NCBI GenBank assembly: GCA_028871795.1
Contig: JAGWMG010000009.1
Location: forward strand, 62,001-126,000
Length of the DNA: 64,000 nucleotides
Source of the DNA: Alphaproteobacteria bacterium
Lineage (GTDB): Bacteria > Pseudomonadota > Alphaproteobacteria > Micropepsales > Micropepsaceae
Direction: 5' to 3'
The position numbers were made by a program, and so were the translations under genes. Of the stretch, positions 41,082 through 50,694 are shown piece after piece; the first letter of the stretch is position 1; each line of letters opens with the position of its first letter. The notes beneath the pieces are model-generated. The model ran no database searches. It was not told the DNA's origin and saw only the letters and a list, made by a program, of their open reading frames with translations.

Positions 41082-42113
41082 TCACGCGTGATGGTGGAAG
41101 ACGAGCACCCAGCCCGCCGTCAGCACCACCCAGAAAAGCGACGTCGGCAGGAATACCTTCCAGCCCAGGCGCATCAGCTGGTCGTAGCGGTAGCGCGGCA
41201 CGAACGCCTTCACCATCGCGATCACGAAGAACAGGCCCCACACCTTGATGAGGAGCCAGATCACGCCCGGCACAAGGGTCAGCGGCCATATCGCCAGCGG
41301 CGGCAGCCAGCCGCCCAGGAACAGAATCGACATCAAGGCGCAGAGCAGCACGATGTTGACGTACTCCGCGATCATGTACAACAGGTACGGGGTCGAGGAA
41401 TATTCGACCATGAAGCCGGCCACGAGTTCCGATTCCGCTTCCAGCAGATCGAACGGCGGGCGTTGGGTTTCGGCCAGCGCCGACACGAAGAAGATCACGA
41501 ACATCGGGAACAGGATGGTGAAGGCGAACCACCAGTGCTCCTGGGCACGCACGATGGCCGAGAGATTGAGCGAGCCCGCGAACAGCAGCACGGTGATGAT
41601 GACGAAGCCGATGGAGACCTCGTAGGAGACCATCTGGGCGGCGGAACGCAGCGAGGCGAGGAAGGGATATTTCGAGTTTGAGGCCCAGCCACCCATGATG
41701 ATGCCGTAGACGCTGAGCGAGGAAATCGCGAACAGATAGAGCACGCCGACGTTGATGTCGCAGAACACCCAGCCGTTGTCCAACGGCACGACGGCCCAGG
41801 CGGCGAAGGCGAGCACGAAGCTCAACAGCGGCGCCAGCAGGAATATGCCCTTGTTGGCGCCGGACGGGATGACCGGCTCCTTGAACATGAACTTGAAGAA
41901 ATCGGCAAAGGATTGCAGCAGGCCGAAGGCGCCCACGACGTTGGGGCCGCGCCGCATCTGCACCGCCGCCCAGACCTTGCGGTCGAACAACAGGAGGAAG
42001 GCGAGCATCACGAGAATTGCCGCCGTGAACGTCACGACCAGCGTTACCTGGCTGATCGTCCACGCCCAAGCATAGGGAAGTCCGAGGTGCGCGAGATAGT
42101 TCGTGAAGACCAT
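41082..42113 (-). CDS. nuoH: NADH-quinone oxidoreductase subunit H
   Basis: Membrane subunit forming the quinone chamber. 343 residues from the ATG at 42113 ([18 protein letters not shown]); the upstream extension has no family similarity. Conserved acidic loops [20 protein letters not shown] and [19 protein letters not shown] are present. About eight spans. Confidence 0.96.
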   Translation of the reverse strand: MVFTNYLAHLGLPYAWAWTISQVTLVVTFTAAILVMLAFLLLFDRKVWAAVQMRRGPNVVGAFGLLQSFADFFKFMFKEPVIPSGANKGIFLLAPLLSFVLAFAAWAVVPLDNGWVFCDINVGVLYLFAISSLSVYGIIMGGWASNSKYPFLASLRSAAQMVSYEVSIGFVIITVLLFAGSLNLSAIVRAQEHWWFAFTILFPMFVIFFVSALAETQRPPFDLLEAESELVAGFMVEYSSTPYLLYMIAEYVNIVLLCALMSILFLGGWLPPLAIWPLTLVPGVIWLLIKVWGLFFVIAMVKAFVPRYRYDQLMRLGWKVFLPTSLFWVVLTAGWVLVFHHHA

Positions 42114-42117
42114 CGCC

Positions 42118-44256
42118 CTACTCCGCCGCCATCGCCGATGCGCCATGCCCGAACGCGCGCGAGCATTCGGCCATCGTGCGGCTGGCCCGCGCGATGGGAT
42201 TGGTGAGATAATAGTCGGTGATCGCCGAAGCGAGCGGCAGCGTCGCGTCCAGCGGACCCTTGCTCCCAACCGCATTCCAGACGGCCGGATCGGCCCCGCC
42301 ATGAACGGGCGCCTTGTCCCGCACGGTGAAATGCGGCGCCTGGGCGACGACCGCCGCGCACAGCGCCTCGCGGTTGTCGTAAGGCAGCCGCTTGCCCAGC
42401 ACGTCGGACAGCGCGCGCAGGATCGCCCAATCCTCCTTGGCTTCGCCCGGCGGGAAGGTGGCGCGTTCGGCTTCCTGCACCCTGCCCTCGAAATTGACGT
42501 ACAGCCCGTCCTTCTCCGTATAGGCGGCGCCGGGCAGGATCACGTCCGCGTTGTGCGCGCCGACGTCGCCGTGGCTCCCCTGATAGACGACGAAGGCCCG
42601 GCCGAGCTTGTCGGCGGCGAATTCGTCGGCGCCGAGCGAATAGATGAAATCGATCTCGCCTTTCTGCGCGCCGTCGACGATACCAGCCACGTCGCGGCCT
42701 GTTTGTCCCTTGGCCTTGCCCGGCAGAAATCCGAGATCGAGCGCGGCGACTCGCGATGCCGCGGTATGCAGCACGTTGAATCCGTTCCAGCCGCCTTCGC
42801 TCGGGCTGCCGGCGGGGCCGATCATGCCCGTATCGGCGGCGATCTTCGCCGCGAGCTTGAGCACAGCCGCACCGTCGGGGCGCGAAACCGCACCCACGCC
42901 AAGGATCAGCATCGGCCGCCTGGCGCTCATCAAGACCGTCGCGAAGGCATGACTGCCGTCCGCCAGCGCTTCCAGCAGGGTCGCGTCCGCGCCGAGCTGC
43001 TGTACCGGATAGGTGAGATCGACAGGCGCGCCGGCATTGGCGATCTTGAGATGGCCGTGCAGCCAAGCCTTGCGAATGCGCGCGTTCAGGACCGGCGCTT
43101 CCCAGCGCGGATTAGTCCCGATGAGCAGCAGCGCGTCCGCCGCTTCCACGCCCGCGATGGTCGTGTTGAACAGATAAGTCGGCCGCGGGCCGCCGAGCTT
43201 GGCGCCGTCCTGGCGGCAATCCAGATTGACGACGCCGAGCGCCGTCATCAGATCCTTCAGCGCCTTGATCTCTTCCGCCGCCGCCAGATCGCCGACGATG
43301 GCCGCCATGCGTTCCGCCGACGTCTGCGCCACGCGCGCCGCGACGGCGGCGAAAGCTTCCGCCCAGCTTGCCGGCGCCAGCTTTCCGTTCCTGCGGATAT
43401 AGGGCCGGTCGAGGCGCTGGCGCGAGAGTCCGTCGCAGGCGTGGCGCGCCTTGTCGGAAATCCACTCCTCGTTGACCTCTTCGTTGAGGCGCGGCAGCAC
43501 GCGCAGCACCTCGCGCCCGCGTGCGTCGACGCGGATGTTGCAGCCTTGCGCGTCCATCACGTCGATCGACTCGGTCTTGCGCAGTTCCCAGGGCCGCGCG
43601 TTGAAGGCGTAAGGCTTCGAGGTCAGCGCGCCCACCGGGCACAGATCGACCACGTTGCCGGAGAGTTCGGAGGCGAACGCCTTTTCCAGATAGGTGGTGA
43701 CCTCCATGTCCTCGCCGCGGCCGGTGGCGCCGAGATCGGGCACGCCGGCTACTTCCGTCGCGAAGCGGATGCAGCGCGTGCAGTGGATGCAGCGCGTCAT
43801 CGCCGTCTTGACCAGCGGGCCCATGTATTTGTCTTCGACGCCGCGCTTGTTCTCGGCGAAGCGGTGGAAAGCGGCGCGGCCGTAGGCCATCGCCTGGTCC
43901 TGCAGATCGCATTCGCCGCCCTGGTCGCAGATCGGGCAGTCGAGCGGATGGTTGATGAGCAGGAGTTCCATCACGCCCTGGCGGGCCTTCTTCACATAGG
44001 GCGAGTTGGTGTTGATCTTCGCGGGCGTGCCGTCCTTGTTGGGGAAGATGTCCTTCACCTGGAGCGAGCACGACGCCTGCGGTTTCGGCGCTCCCACCCA
44101 TTCGACCAGGCACATGCGGCAATTGCCCGCCACCGAGAGGCGCTCGTGATAGCAGAAGCGCGGAACCTCCGCGCCCGCCTGCTCGCAGGCCTGCAGCAGC
44201 GTGAGGTTGTCCTCCGCTTCCACTTCCTTGCCGTCGATGATGAGTTTTCGAGCCAC
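42118..44256 (-). CDS. nuoG: NADH-quinone oxidoreductase subunit G (Fe-S, molybdopterin-like fold)
   Basis: Large peripheral subunit, 712 residues. The N-terminal domain holds one 2Fe-2S and several 4Fe-4S clusters: [20 protein letters not shown], the HxxxC site of [16 protein letters not shown], and [16 protein letters not shown]. The rest has the molybdopterin-oxidoreductase fold without catalytic cofactor. Instead of following nuoF directly it is separated by about 500 bases containing a foreign-looking gene and a repeat. Confidence 0.95.
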   Translation of the reverse strand: MARKLIIDGKEVEAEDNLTLLQACEQAGAEVPRFCYHERLSVAGNCRMCLVEWVGAPKPQASCSLQVKDIFPNKDGTPAKINTNSPYVKKARQGVMELLLINHPLDCPICDQGGECDLQDQAMAYGRAAFHRFAENKRGVEDKYMGPLVKTAMTRCIHCTRCIRFATEVAGVPDLGATGRGEDMEVTTYLEKAFASELSGNVVDLCPVGALTSKPYAFNARPWELRKTESIDVMDAQGCNIRVDARGREVLRVLPRLNEEVNEEWISDKARHACDGLSRQRLDRPYIRRNGKLAPASWAEAFAAVAARVAQTSAERMAAIVGDLAAAEEIKALKDLMTALGVVNLDCRQDGAKLGGPRPTYLFNTTIAGVEAADALLLIGTNPRWEAPVLNARIRKAWLHGHLKIANAGAPVDLTYPVQQLGADATLLEALADGSHAFATVLMSARRPMLILGVGAVSRPDGAAVLKLAAKIAADTGMIGPAGSPSEGGWNGFNVLHTAASRVAALDLGFLPGKAKGQTGRDVAGIVDGAQKGEIDFIYSLGADEFAADKLGRAFVVYQGSHGDVGAHNADVILPGAAYTEKDGLYVNFEGRVQEAERATFPPGEAKEDWAILRALSDVLGKRLPYDNREALCAAVVAQAPHFTVRDKAPVHGGADPAVWNAVGSKGPLDATLPLASAITDYYLTNPIARASRTMAECSRAFGHGASAMAAE

Positions 44257-44277
44257 GATCAGCGCTCCAAACCAAGG

Positions 44278-44399
44278 CTGTCATGGCCCGCGAATGCGGG
44301 CCACCCAGGTGATGAAGGGTGCATTTGCCTGGAACTTTGCAATATGTCCCCAACTGGATGGCCTGCAGTCGCAGGCCATGACAATGTGGGGACGATATT
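44278..44399. repeat. REP-like palindromic intergenic repeat
   Basis: Two GC-rich hairpins: TGGCCCGC/GCGGGCCA (44284-44303, GAAT loop) and ATGGCCTGC/GCAGGCCAT (44358-44379, AGTC loop). The outer sequences TGTCATGGCC (44279-44288) and GGCCATGACA (44374-44383) form an inverted pair, and the second hairpin is extended by GTCCCCA/TGGGGAC (44346-44352, 44386-44392) and AATAT/ATATT. Translations of it give the WPAFAGHD-type peptides typical of alphaproteobacterial intergenic repeats, so I read the spurious frames here as repeat, not gene. Confidence 0.7.
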
Positions 44400-44410
44400 C
44401 CGATAAAAAA

Positions 44411-44758
44411 TCATTTGCCTACGCCCCATAAGAAAACCACCAGCACAATAAATGCAGCAATTGGGAGAACAATCGGTGCCCAAAGGATTGCATACCTAAA
44501 AATAAAACCGCCAATAATACCCAATAGAAAGCCGAAAATTAGTCCAACAATCCCGCCTAATAACGCGCCCAGAAAGGCACCACCGATTCCACCGCCATGA
44601 AATCCAGTTACGATTCCGCCCAGAGCGCCAATCAGTCCAAGACCAATCGCAAGGAATTTTCCTATTGACCAGACGAAATCGCTAAACGTGCCTTCACCAT
44701 AGCCTTCATCACCAACCCAGACATAGAAATGTCCAAAGCGATCTCCGAGTTTGCTCAT
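44411..44758 (-). CDS. Glycine-zipper membrane protein inserted in the nuo operon, unknown function
   Basis: 115 residues: a polar N-terminus of 30 ([20 protein letters not shown]), then three or so hydrophobic spans rich in small residues, [34 protein letters not shown] and [15 protein letters not shown], with GxxxG repeats. The ATGA overlaps the nuoF stop, so translation should be coupled to nuoF. Base composition is clearly more AT-rich than its neighbours and the codons differ (many AAA, ATA, TTA-type), which points to acquired DNA. No complex I subunit matches. It could be an accessory assembly protein or a passenger. Confidence 0.65.
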   Translation of the reverse strand: MSKLGDRFGHFYVWVGDEGYGEGTFSDFVWSIGKFLAIGLGLIGALGGIVTGFHGGGIGGAFLGALLGGIVGLIFGFLLGIIGGFIFRYAILWAPIVLPIAAFIVLVVFLWGVGK

Positions 44759-46044
44759 TCTGCAGCCCTCCTCGTGACAAAACCGCGATACTCCGCGATG
44801 CGCCGTTCGAGTTCGGGACGGAAGTGTCGGATCAGGCCCTGGATCGGCCATGCCGCCGCGTCGCCCAGCGCGCAGATGGTGTGGCCTTCCACTTCCTTGG
44901 TCACTTCCTGAAGCAGGTCGATTTCCTCCACCCGCGCCTCGCCCCTTTGCAGCCGCGTCATCACCCGCCACATCCAGCCCGTGCCTTCGCGGCAGGGCGT
45001 GCACTGGCCGCAGCTTTCGTGCTTGTAGAAATAGGAGAGCCGCGCGATCGCCTTCACGATGTCGGTGGATTTGTCCATCACGATCACGGCGGCGGTGCCC
45101 AGCCCCGATTGCGCGTCCTTGAGCGCGTCGAAATCCATCAGCACCGTGTCGCAGACCGACTTGGGGATGAGCGGCACCGAGGCACCGCCCGGAATGATCG
45201 CCAGCAGATTGTCCCAGCCGCCGCGCACGCCGCCGGCATGTTTGTCGATCATCTCGCGCAGCGGAACGCCCATCGCCTCTTCGACGTTGCAGGGCTTGTT
45301 CACATGGCCGGAGATGCAGAACACCTTGGTGCCTGTGTTGTTGGGACGCCCGATCCCCGCGAACCACTCCCAGCCGCGGCGCATGATTTCCGGCGCCACC
45401 GCGATGCTCTCCACGTTGTTGACGGTAGTGGGGCAGCCGTAGAGGCCGACATTCGCCGGGAACGGCGGCTTGAGGCGCGGCTGGCCCTTCTTGCCTTCGA
45501 GGCTTTCGAGCAGCGCGGTTTCCTCGCCGCAGATATAGGCGCCCGCGCCGTGATGGATGTGGATGTCGAAATTCCAGCCGTGGATGTTGTTCTTGCCGAT
45601 CAGCTTGGCGTCGACGGCCTCGTCGACCGCGCGCTGCAGCGCCTCGCGCTCGCGGATGAACTCGCCGCGCACGTAGATGTAGGCGGCGTGCGCGCGCATG
45701 GCGAAGCCGGCCACCAGACAGCCCTCCACCAGCGTGTGCGGATCGTGGCGCAGGATGTCGCGGTCCTTGCAGGTGCCCGGCTCGGATTCGTCGGCGTTGA
45801 CGACCAGATAATGCGGCCGCTCTTTCACTTCCTTCGGCATGAAGGACCATTTGAGGCCGGTCGGAAAACCGGCGCCGCCGCGCCCGCGCAGGCCGGACTT
45901 CTTGATCGCATCGACGATGGCTTCGGGGCCGAGTTCGAGGATTTTCTTGGTGTCGTCCCAGTTGCCGCGTTTCCTCGCGGCTTCGAGGCCCGGCGACTGG
46001 AAGCCGTAGAGGTTGGTGAAGATGCGGTCTTTGTCGGCGAGCAT
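44755..46044 (-). CDS. nuoF: NADH-quinone oxidoreductase subunit F (NADH, FMN, 4Fe-4S)
   Basis: NADH-oxidising subunit of complex I. 429 residues from the ATG at 46044, which shares one base with the nuoE stop. Motifs: FMN/NADH loop [59 protein letters not shown], and the N3 cluster cysteines in [20 protein letters not shown] plus a later Cys in [13 protein letters not shown]. Confidence 0.97.
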   Translation of the reverse strand: MLADKDRIFTNLYGFQSPGLEAARKRGNWDDTKKILELGPEAIVDAIKKSGLRGRGGAGFPTGLKWSFMPKEVKERPHYLVVNADESEPGTCKDRDILRHDPHTLVEGCLVAGFAMRAHAAYIYVRGEFIREREALQRAVDEAVDAKLIGKNNIHGWNFDIHIHHGAGAYICGEETALLESLEGKKGQPRLKPPFPANVGLYGCPTTVNNVESIAVAPEIMRRGWEWFAGIGRPNNTGTKVFCISGHVNKPCNVEEAMGVPLREMIDKHAGGVRGGWDNLLAIIPGGASVPLIPKSVCDTVLMDFDALKDAQSGLGTAAVIVMDKSTDIVKAIARLSYFYKHESCGQCTPCREGTGWMWRVMTRLQRGEARVEEIDLLQEVTKEVEGHTICALGDAAAWPIQGLIRHFRPELERRIAEYRGFVTRRAAE

Positions 46045-46643
46045 CAGACCTTTTCCTTCAACGTCGTCGGGCCGTCTTCGGGCTCGGAGGAACGCCGCCC
46101 GGTCTGCGGGCCGGGTTTCGGCGTCTTGCCGTCGCGCAGCGACTGCAGGATTTTCTCGGTCGCGGGGCCGTCGAGGTCTTCGTAGGTGTCGCTGTCGATC
46201 AGGATCATCGGCGCGTTGACGCAGGCGCCGAGGCATTCCACTTCCATCCAGGTGAACTTGCCGTCCATGGAAACGGTGTGCGGCTTCTCGTGGATGTGCT
46301 TCTTGCAGGCCTTGACTACCTCGTCCGAGCCGCGCAGCCAGCACGGCGTCGTGGTGCACACCTGCACCAGATGCTTTCCCACCGGCTCCAGATTGAACAT
46401 CGTGTAGAACGTCGCCACTTCGAGCACGCGGATGAACGGCATGGCGAGCATCTTGGCGACCGCCTCGATCATCGGCTTGGTGACCCAGCCTTCCTGCTCC
46501 TGCCCGATCCACAAGGCCGCGATCACCGCCGACGCCTGACGCCCGGCGGGATATTTCGCGATCTCCTTTTCCACGCGCGCCTTGTTCGCGGCGCTGAAAG
46601 CGAAGCTGGCGGGTTGTTGGTGATGCAGGCGGCGCAGGCTCAT
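46044..46643 (-). CDS. nuoE: NADH-quinone oxidoreductase subunit E (2Fe-2S)
   Basis: Thioredoxin-fold subunit of the NADH-oxidising module. 199 residues with the 2Fe-2S ligands in [18 protein letters not shown] and [17 protein letters not shown]. The C-terminal 40 residues are Pro/Glu-rich and probably disordered. It begins four bases inside nuoD. Confidence 0.95.
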   Translation of the reverse strand: MSLRRLHHQQPASFAFSAANKARVEKEIAKYPAGRQASAVIAALWIGQEQEGWVTKPMIEAVAKMLAMPFIRVLEVATFYTMFNLEPVGKHLVQVCTTTPCWLRGSDEVVKACKKHIHEKPHTVSMDGKFTWMEVECLGACVNAPMILIDSDTYEDLDGPATEKILQSLRDGKTPKPGPQTGRRSSEPEDGPTTLKEKV

Positions 46644-47830
46644 CTGTCAACCTCCCCGAACACGACGTCGATCGAGCCGATCACGGCGGAGACGTCCGCC
46701 AGCATGTGACCCCTGCACAGATAATCCAGCGCTTGCAGATGCGCATAACCCGGCGCGCGGATCTTGCAGCGGTACGGCTTGTTGCTGCCGTCGGCCACGA
46801 GGTACACGCCGAACTCGCCCTTGGGCGCTTCCACCGCCGCGTACACTTCTCCGGCGGGAACGTGGAAACCCTCGGTATAGAGCTTGAAGTGGTGGATCAG
46901 CGCTTCCATCGACGACTTCATCTCGGCGCGGCGCGGCGGCGAAAACTTGTGGTCGGTGGAGACCACGGGACCGGGCGGCATCTTCTCGATGCACTGTTTC
47001 ATAATCTTGGTCGACTGGCGCATCTCTTCCATGCGCATGACGTAGCGGTCGTAGCAATCGCCGTTCTTGCCGATGGGAATCTTGAAATCGAGTTCGTTGT
47101 AGCACTCGTAAGGCTGGGCGCGGCGCAGGTCCCAAGCGACGCCGGCGGAGCGCAGCATCACGCCGGTCATGCCCCACGCTTCTGCTTCCGCGCGCGTGAC
47201 CGTGCCGATGTCGACGTTGCGCTGCTTGAAGATGCGGTTGTCGGTGAGCAGGACTTCGATGTCGTCGAGCACTTTCGGGAAGGTGCCGCAGAACGCGTAG
47301 ATGTCGGCCAGTAGTTCCGGCGGCAAATCCTGATGCACGCCGCCGGGGCGGAAATAGGCCGAATGCAGGCGGGCGCCGCAGGCGCGCTCGTAGAAGATCA
47401 TCAGCTTTTCGCGCTCTTCGAAGCCCCACAGCGGCGGGGTGAGCGCGCCGCAATCCATCGCCTGCGTGGTGACGTTCAGCAGGTGCGACAAGAGCCGGCC
47501 GATCTCGCAATAGAGCACGCGGACATATTGCCCGCGCTTGGGCACTTCCAAACCGAGCAGTTTCTCGATGGCGAGGCAGAAGGCGTGCTCCTGGTTCATC
47601 GGCGAGACGTAATCGAGGCGGTCGAAATAGGGGATCGCCTGGAGGTAGGTCTTGTGCTCGATCAGCTTTTCGGTCCCGCGGTGAAGCAGGCCGATATGCG
47701 GATCGACACGGGTGACGATTTCGCCGTCGAGTTCGAGGATAAGCCTGAGAACTCCATGAGCCGCTGGATGCTGCGGTCCGAAATTGATGGTGATTTTGCC
47801 TTCGGCTTCAGGCTTGTCTATGACGGTCAC
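46640..47830 (-). CDS. nuoD: NADH-quinone oxidoreductase subunit D
   Basis: 49-kDa subunit lining the quinone site. Start at the GTG at 47830, GTGA overlapping nuoC, giving 396 residues. Motifs: [20 protein letters not shown] with the quinone-site His, [20 protein letters not shown], and the C-terminal [20 protein letters not shown]. It is separate from nuoC, not fused. Confidence 0.96.
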   Translation of the reverse strand: MTVIDKPEAEGKITINFGPQHPAAHGVLRLILELDGEIVTRVDPHIGLLHRGTEKLIEHKTYLQAIPYFDRLDYVSPMNQEHAFCLAIEKLLGLEVPKRGQYVRVLYCEIGRLLSHLLNVTTQAMDCGALTPPLWGFEEREKLMIFYERACGARLHSAYFRPGGVHQDLPPELLADIYAFCGTFPKVLDDIEVLLTDNRIFKQRNVDIGTVTRAEAEAWGMTGVMLRSAGVAWDLRRAQPYECYNELDFKIPIGKNGDCYDRYVMRMEEMRQSTKIMKQCIEKMPPGPVVSTDHKFSPPRRAEMKSSMEALIHHFKLYTEGFHVPAGEVYAAVEAPKGEFGVYLVADGSNKPYRCKIRAPGYAHLQALDYLCRGHMLADVSAVIGSIDVVFGEVDR

Positions 47831-48435
47831 GGCTTCTTCTCCGCCTTCTCGTCGCCCGGAAGGATGTACGGCGCCCCTTCCCACGGACTCATGAAATCGA
47901 AGTCGCGGAATTCCTGGACGAGCCGCACGGGCTGATAGACCACGCGCTTGAGGTCGTCGTCGTAGCGCAGCTCCACGAACCCGGTCAGCGGGAAATCCTT
48001 GCGCAGCGGGTGGCCGAAGAAGCCGTAGTCCGTGAGGATGCGCCTGAGATCCGGGTGATCGGCGAAGGTGACGCCATAGAGATCGAAGGTCTCGCGCTCG
48101 TACCAGCCCGCGGCCGGAAAGACGCAGACGGCGGTGGGAACCGGCGACGCCTCGTCCGTCTCCAGCTTCACGCGGATGCGGCGGTTATTGGTCGTTGACA
48201 GCAGGTGATAGACCACATCGAACCGCTTCGCCCGCGACGGCCAATCCGCGCCGCAGACGTCGACCAGGATCTTGAATTCGCAATCGTCGCGCAGGAAGGT
48301 CAGCACGCCGATGAGGTCGAATGGCATCACATTGATCGTGAGCTCGCCAATCGCGACTTTTGAAGAAACCACTGCTTCCGGCAGCGCGGCTGCGATCTTC
48401 GAAGCAAGTTCGTCCAGAGTTTCCAATGCCGTCAC
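47827..48435 (-). CDS. nuoC: NADH-quinone oxidoreductase subunit C
   Basis: 30-kDa subunit of the peripheral arm. GTG start at 48435, GTGA overlapping nuoB; 202 residues. Family signature [20 protein letters not shown], then [20 protein letters not shown] and [20 protein letters not shown]. The C-terminus is charged. Confidence 0.95.
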   Translation of the reverse strand: MTALETLDELASKIAAALPEAVVSSKVAIGELTINVMPFDLIGVLTFLRDDCEFKILVDVCGADWPSRAKRFDVVYHLLSTTNNRRIRVKLETDEASPVPTAVCVFPAAGWYERETFDLYGVTFADHPDLRRILTDYGFFGHPLRKDFPLTGFVELRYDDDLKRVVYQPVRLVQEFRDFDFMSPWEGAPYILPGDEKAEKKP

Positions 48436-48992
48436 CGCTCGATCGTGCCGGTGCGGCGGATTTTCCGCTGCAGCAGCATGACGCCGTAAACCAGCGCTTC
48501 CGCGGTCGGCGGACAGCCGGGCACGTAGATGTCCACGGGCACGATGCGGTCGCAGCCGCGCACCACCGAATAGGAATAGTGATAATAGCCACCGCCGTTG
48601 GCGCACGACCCCATCGAGATGACGTAGCGCGGCTCGGGCATCTGGTCGTAGACCTTGCGCAGCGCCGGCGCCATCTTGTTGCACAGCGTGCCGGCGACGA
48701 TCATCACGTCGGACTGGCGCGGGCTGGGACGCGGCGCGAAACCGAAACGCTCCAGGTCGTAGCGCGGCATGGCGGCATGCATCATTTCCACCGCGCAGCA
48801 GGCGAGCCCGAACGTCATCCACATCAGCGAACCGGTGCGCGCCCAGGTGATGAGCGCGTCGGCGCTTGCGACTACGAAACCCTTGTCGGAGAACTGGTCC
48901 TGCATCGCCTTGAAGTACGGATCGTTGTCGGCGCGCGGCGCGGCGCCTTCCACGCCGCTGCGGGCGCCCGTTCCGGCCGGGATCACTCCCAT
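48432..48992 (-). CDS. nuoB: NADH-quinone oxidoreductase subunit B (4Fe-4S N2)
   Basis: Carries cluster N2, the electron donor to quinone. 186 residues from the ATG at 48992 (overlapping nuoA by ten bases). Tandem cysteines in [20 protein letters not shown], then [20 protein letters not shown] and [20 protein letters not shown] complete the ligand set. Confidence 0.97.
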   Translation of the reverse strand: MGVIPAGTGARSGVEGAAPRADNDPYFKAMQDQFSDKGFVVASADALITWARTGSLMWMTFGLACCAVEMMHAAMPRYDLERFGFAPRPSPRQSDVMIVAGTLCNKMAPALRKVYDQMPEPRYVISMGSCANGGGYYHYSYSVVRGCDRIVPVDIYVPGCPPTAEALVYGVMLLQRKIRRTGTIER

Positions 48993-49348
48993 TCGAGCGC
49001 TCCCTTCTTCCACTCGTAGATGAAGCCGACGGTGAGGACGGCCAGGAACACCACCATCGACCAGAAGGCGAAGACGCCCGTATCGCCCAGCGTGATCGCC
49101 CACGGGAACAGGAAAGCGACTTCGAGATCGAAAATGATGAAGAGGATCGAGACCAGATAGAAGCGCACGTCGAACTTCGTGCGCGCGTCGCCGAAGGCGT
49201 TGAAACCGCATTCGTAGGCGGAGAGTTTCTCGGGATCGGGCTTGGAGGGCGCGATCAGCAGCGGCACCGCCACCAGAGCGATCCCGATGATAACCGCGAT
49301 CCCGATGAATATCAGGATCGGCAGATATTCCAGAAGCAGCTTCTCCAT
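48983..49348 (-). CDS. nuoA: NADH-quinone oxidoreductase subunit A
   Basis: Three-span complex I subunit, first gene of the nuo operon. 121 residues from the ATG at 49348 ([20 protein letters not shown]). The conserved loop [20 protein letters not shown] and the second span [20 protein letters not shown] with its acidic residues are present. Confidence 0.96.
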   Translation of the reverse strand: MEKLLLEYLPILIFIGIAVIIGIALVAVPLLIAPSKPDPEKLSAYECGFNAFGDARTKFDVRFYLVSILFIIFDLEVAFLFPWAITLGDTGVFAFWSMVVFLAVLTVGFIYEWKKGALEWE

Positions 49349-49638
49349 CGTTGGTTCCACTTGGCTAAACGATTCTTGCCGGTGTGGCGCTGGCACGCCG
49401 CAAGGATGTCCGGCCGTTTACTTCGCAGATGCAGTACATGCAGGGACCAACCCGGCACAACGCTGAATCGGAACGGGTTTAGAGCAGGAATCGCCGGAGG
49501 AAAACAGGAGATTTATGGAGAATTTCGGCACCTGCGCGCAATTGCGCATGGCGTGCCGGGCGCATCTCGCAGCAACAAGCCCCTCTTCGTCCTGTGGGCT
49601 TCGATGTGGAACTTTTTGTCGCGCTTGGCGGCGAAGAC
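49349..49638. promoter_or_regulatory. nuo operon upstream region
   Basis: 290 bases between nuoA and tRNA-Asp, both on the minus strand. It has no credible gene on either strand. The nuo promoter and the end of the tRNA transcript should be here, but I cannot assign boxes with confidence. Confidence 0.35.
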
Positions 49639-49715
49639 TGGCGGGAGCGACGGGGCTCGAACCCGCGACCTACGGCGTGACAGGCCGTCACTCTAACCAA
49701 CTGAGCTACGCCCCC
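49639..49715 (-). tRNA. tRNA-Asp (GTC)
   Basis: Complete 77-base cloverleaf with encoded CCA: acceptor GGGGGCG paired with CGCTCCC, D-arm AGCTCAGTTGGTTAGAGT, anticodon loop CTGTCAC with GTC at 49681-49679, and T-arm GCGGGTTCGAGCCCCGT. Intact, and not used as the attachment site of the island that starts 750 bases away. Confidence 0.95.
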
Positions 49716-49791
49716 GCGGGCGCCCGCGGCCTTTGGCCGCGAAGGACGGCCGATTTAGGGCGGCACCTACTCCAAGTCAAGCTGCGGGTCG

Positions 49792-50352
49792 TTACTGGCC
49801 GGGATAGCCGCCATCGTCTCCATCACCGCCGCCCCCGCCCTCATCTCCGCCCTGTCCGCCGCGAGGACGGCCGCGGCCGCCGCCATGATGGTCATTTTGC
49901 TCGCCTTCGCCCTTGTCACCCTTGCCGCACTGCTGCGGACGCAGCTGCTTGGCGGTCAACATGCCTTTGCCGGCAGTGTCCATTTGATCGAACAGAGAGC
50001 GGGCCGTGACGGCGAAATCGTCGAAATCCACGTAGCCGGCGTCTTTCCAGTCGACCAACGGAGAGGCGGCGGCTTGGTCCTCCTGCCAGCGCTTTTCGTT
50101 GACCGCGCGCACTTCGTCGGGTTCGAGCACGCCGTCGTGATTGGCGTCCGCCGCGTCGAAATCTTTTTTCAGACCGGCCTCCATCGCGGCGCGCGAGACG
50201 TTGCCGTCCTTGTCGGCATAGCGAAGCAGCATCGCAACCGCAGGATGCCACTCCGCTTCGCAACGCGCGTCATTGCCGCCTTGCTGCGCGCGGTGCGACG
50301 CGCAGCCCGCCAACACAAACAGCGAAAGCGCTGCGAACGCGGCTTTGCCCAT
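49792..50352 (-). CDS. EF-hand calcium-binding lipoprotein
   Basis: 186 residues from the ATG at 50352. Signal sequence with lipobox LAGC (MGKAAFAALSLFVLAGCASH), so a lipid-anchored periplasmic protein. Two EF-hand loops are visible, DKDGNVSRAAMEA and DANHDGVLEPDEV, plus a weaker DFDDFAVTARSL region. The last 40 residues are a Gly/Asp/Arg/His-rich low-complexity tail that might also bind metal. It is the last chromosomal gene before the island. Confidence 0.8.
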   Translation of the reverse strand: MGKAAFAALSLFVLAGCASHRAQQGGNDARCEAEWHPAVAMLLRYADKDGNVSRAAMEAGLKKDFDAADANHDGVLEPDEVRAVNEKRWQEDQAAASPLVDWKDAGYVDFDDFAVTARSLFDQMDTAGKGMLTAKQLRPQQCGKGDKGEGEQNDHHGGGRGRPRGGQGGDEGGGGGDGDDGGYPGQ

Positions 50353-50694
50353 GAGGCCTCTCCCTGGCGCCGGGACAAGACTAGCCGGGTTCCGGTCGCA
50401 AATGTTTGCCCGTTTTCGGAAGGGTAGCGCGCGGGCGCCTTCTATCGCATCGCGAGTGAAGGCTGGTGGGCGGTGACGGGTTCGAACCGCCGACCCCATC
50501 GGTGTAAAGACTTTTTTATCGGTTTCGGGCGGTTGCGGGTTGTTTCATTGTCCTTACAACCCATTGCTTTCCCACCATAAATCGTTTCACGTCGTTCGGC
50601 GATGGTGCGGGAAGCTTCTGCTTTTCTGCCCCCCAGCTGCCCCCCAGAACGGTCTTGTGTGGGGCCGAACCGCGCCGCGCGAAAGGAGGCGTAT
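50353..50694. other. Junction region between chromosome and integrated element
   Basis: 342 bases without a gene. It contains the EF-hand gene's upstream region, the tRNA-Val 3' fragment (50464-50509) and the integrase promoter/leader. An AAAGGAGG ribosome-binding site lies directly before the integrase ATG. Confidence 0.6.
50464..50509 (-). pseudogene. 3' half of tRNA-Val (TAC): attachment site of the island
   Basis: On the minus strand the sequence runs from the anticodon loop TTTACAC (TAC at 50506-50504) through the 3' anticodon stem CGATG, a T-arm with the GTTCGAAC loop, ACCGCCC and the CCA end at 50464. The 5' half (expected to begin GGGCGGT) is absent; upstream sequence does not pair with the CGATG stem. 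This is what remains when a tyrosine integrase crosses over in the anticodon loop: the intact tRNA should be at the other end of the island. Confidence 0.8.

Noticed and set aside
42103-44406. Plus-strand open frame of 767 codons
   Set aside because: Antisense to nuoG, which has complete Fe-S motifs.
44259-44483. Small frame ending in WPAFAGHDSLGLER
   Set aside because: Translation of the REP-like repeat; such peptides are wrongly annotated in many alphaproteobacteria.
49639-49715. tRNA-Asp as attachment site of the island
   Set aside because: It is complete and 750 bases from the integrase; the tRNA-Val fragment is closer and broken in the anticodon loop.
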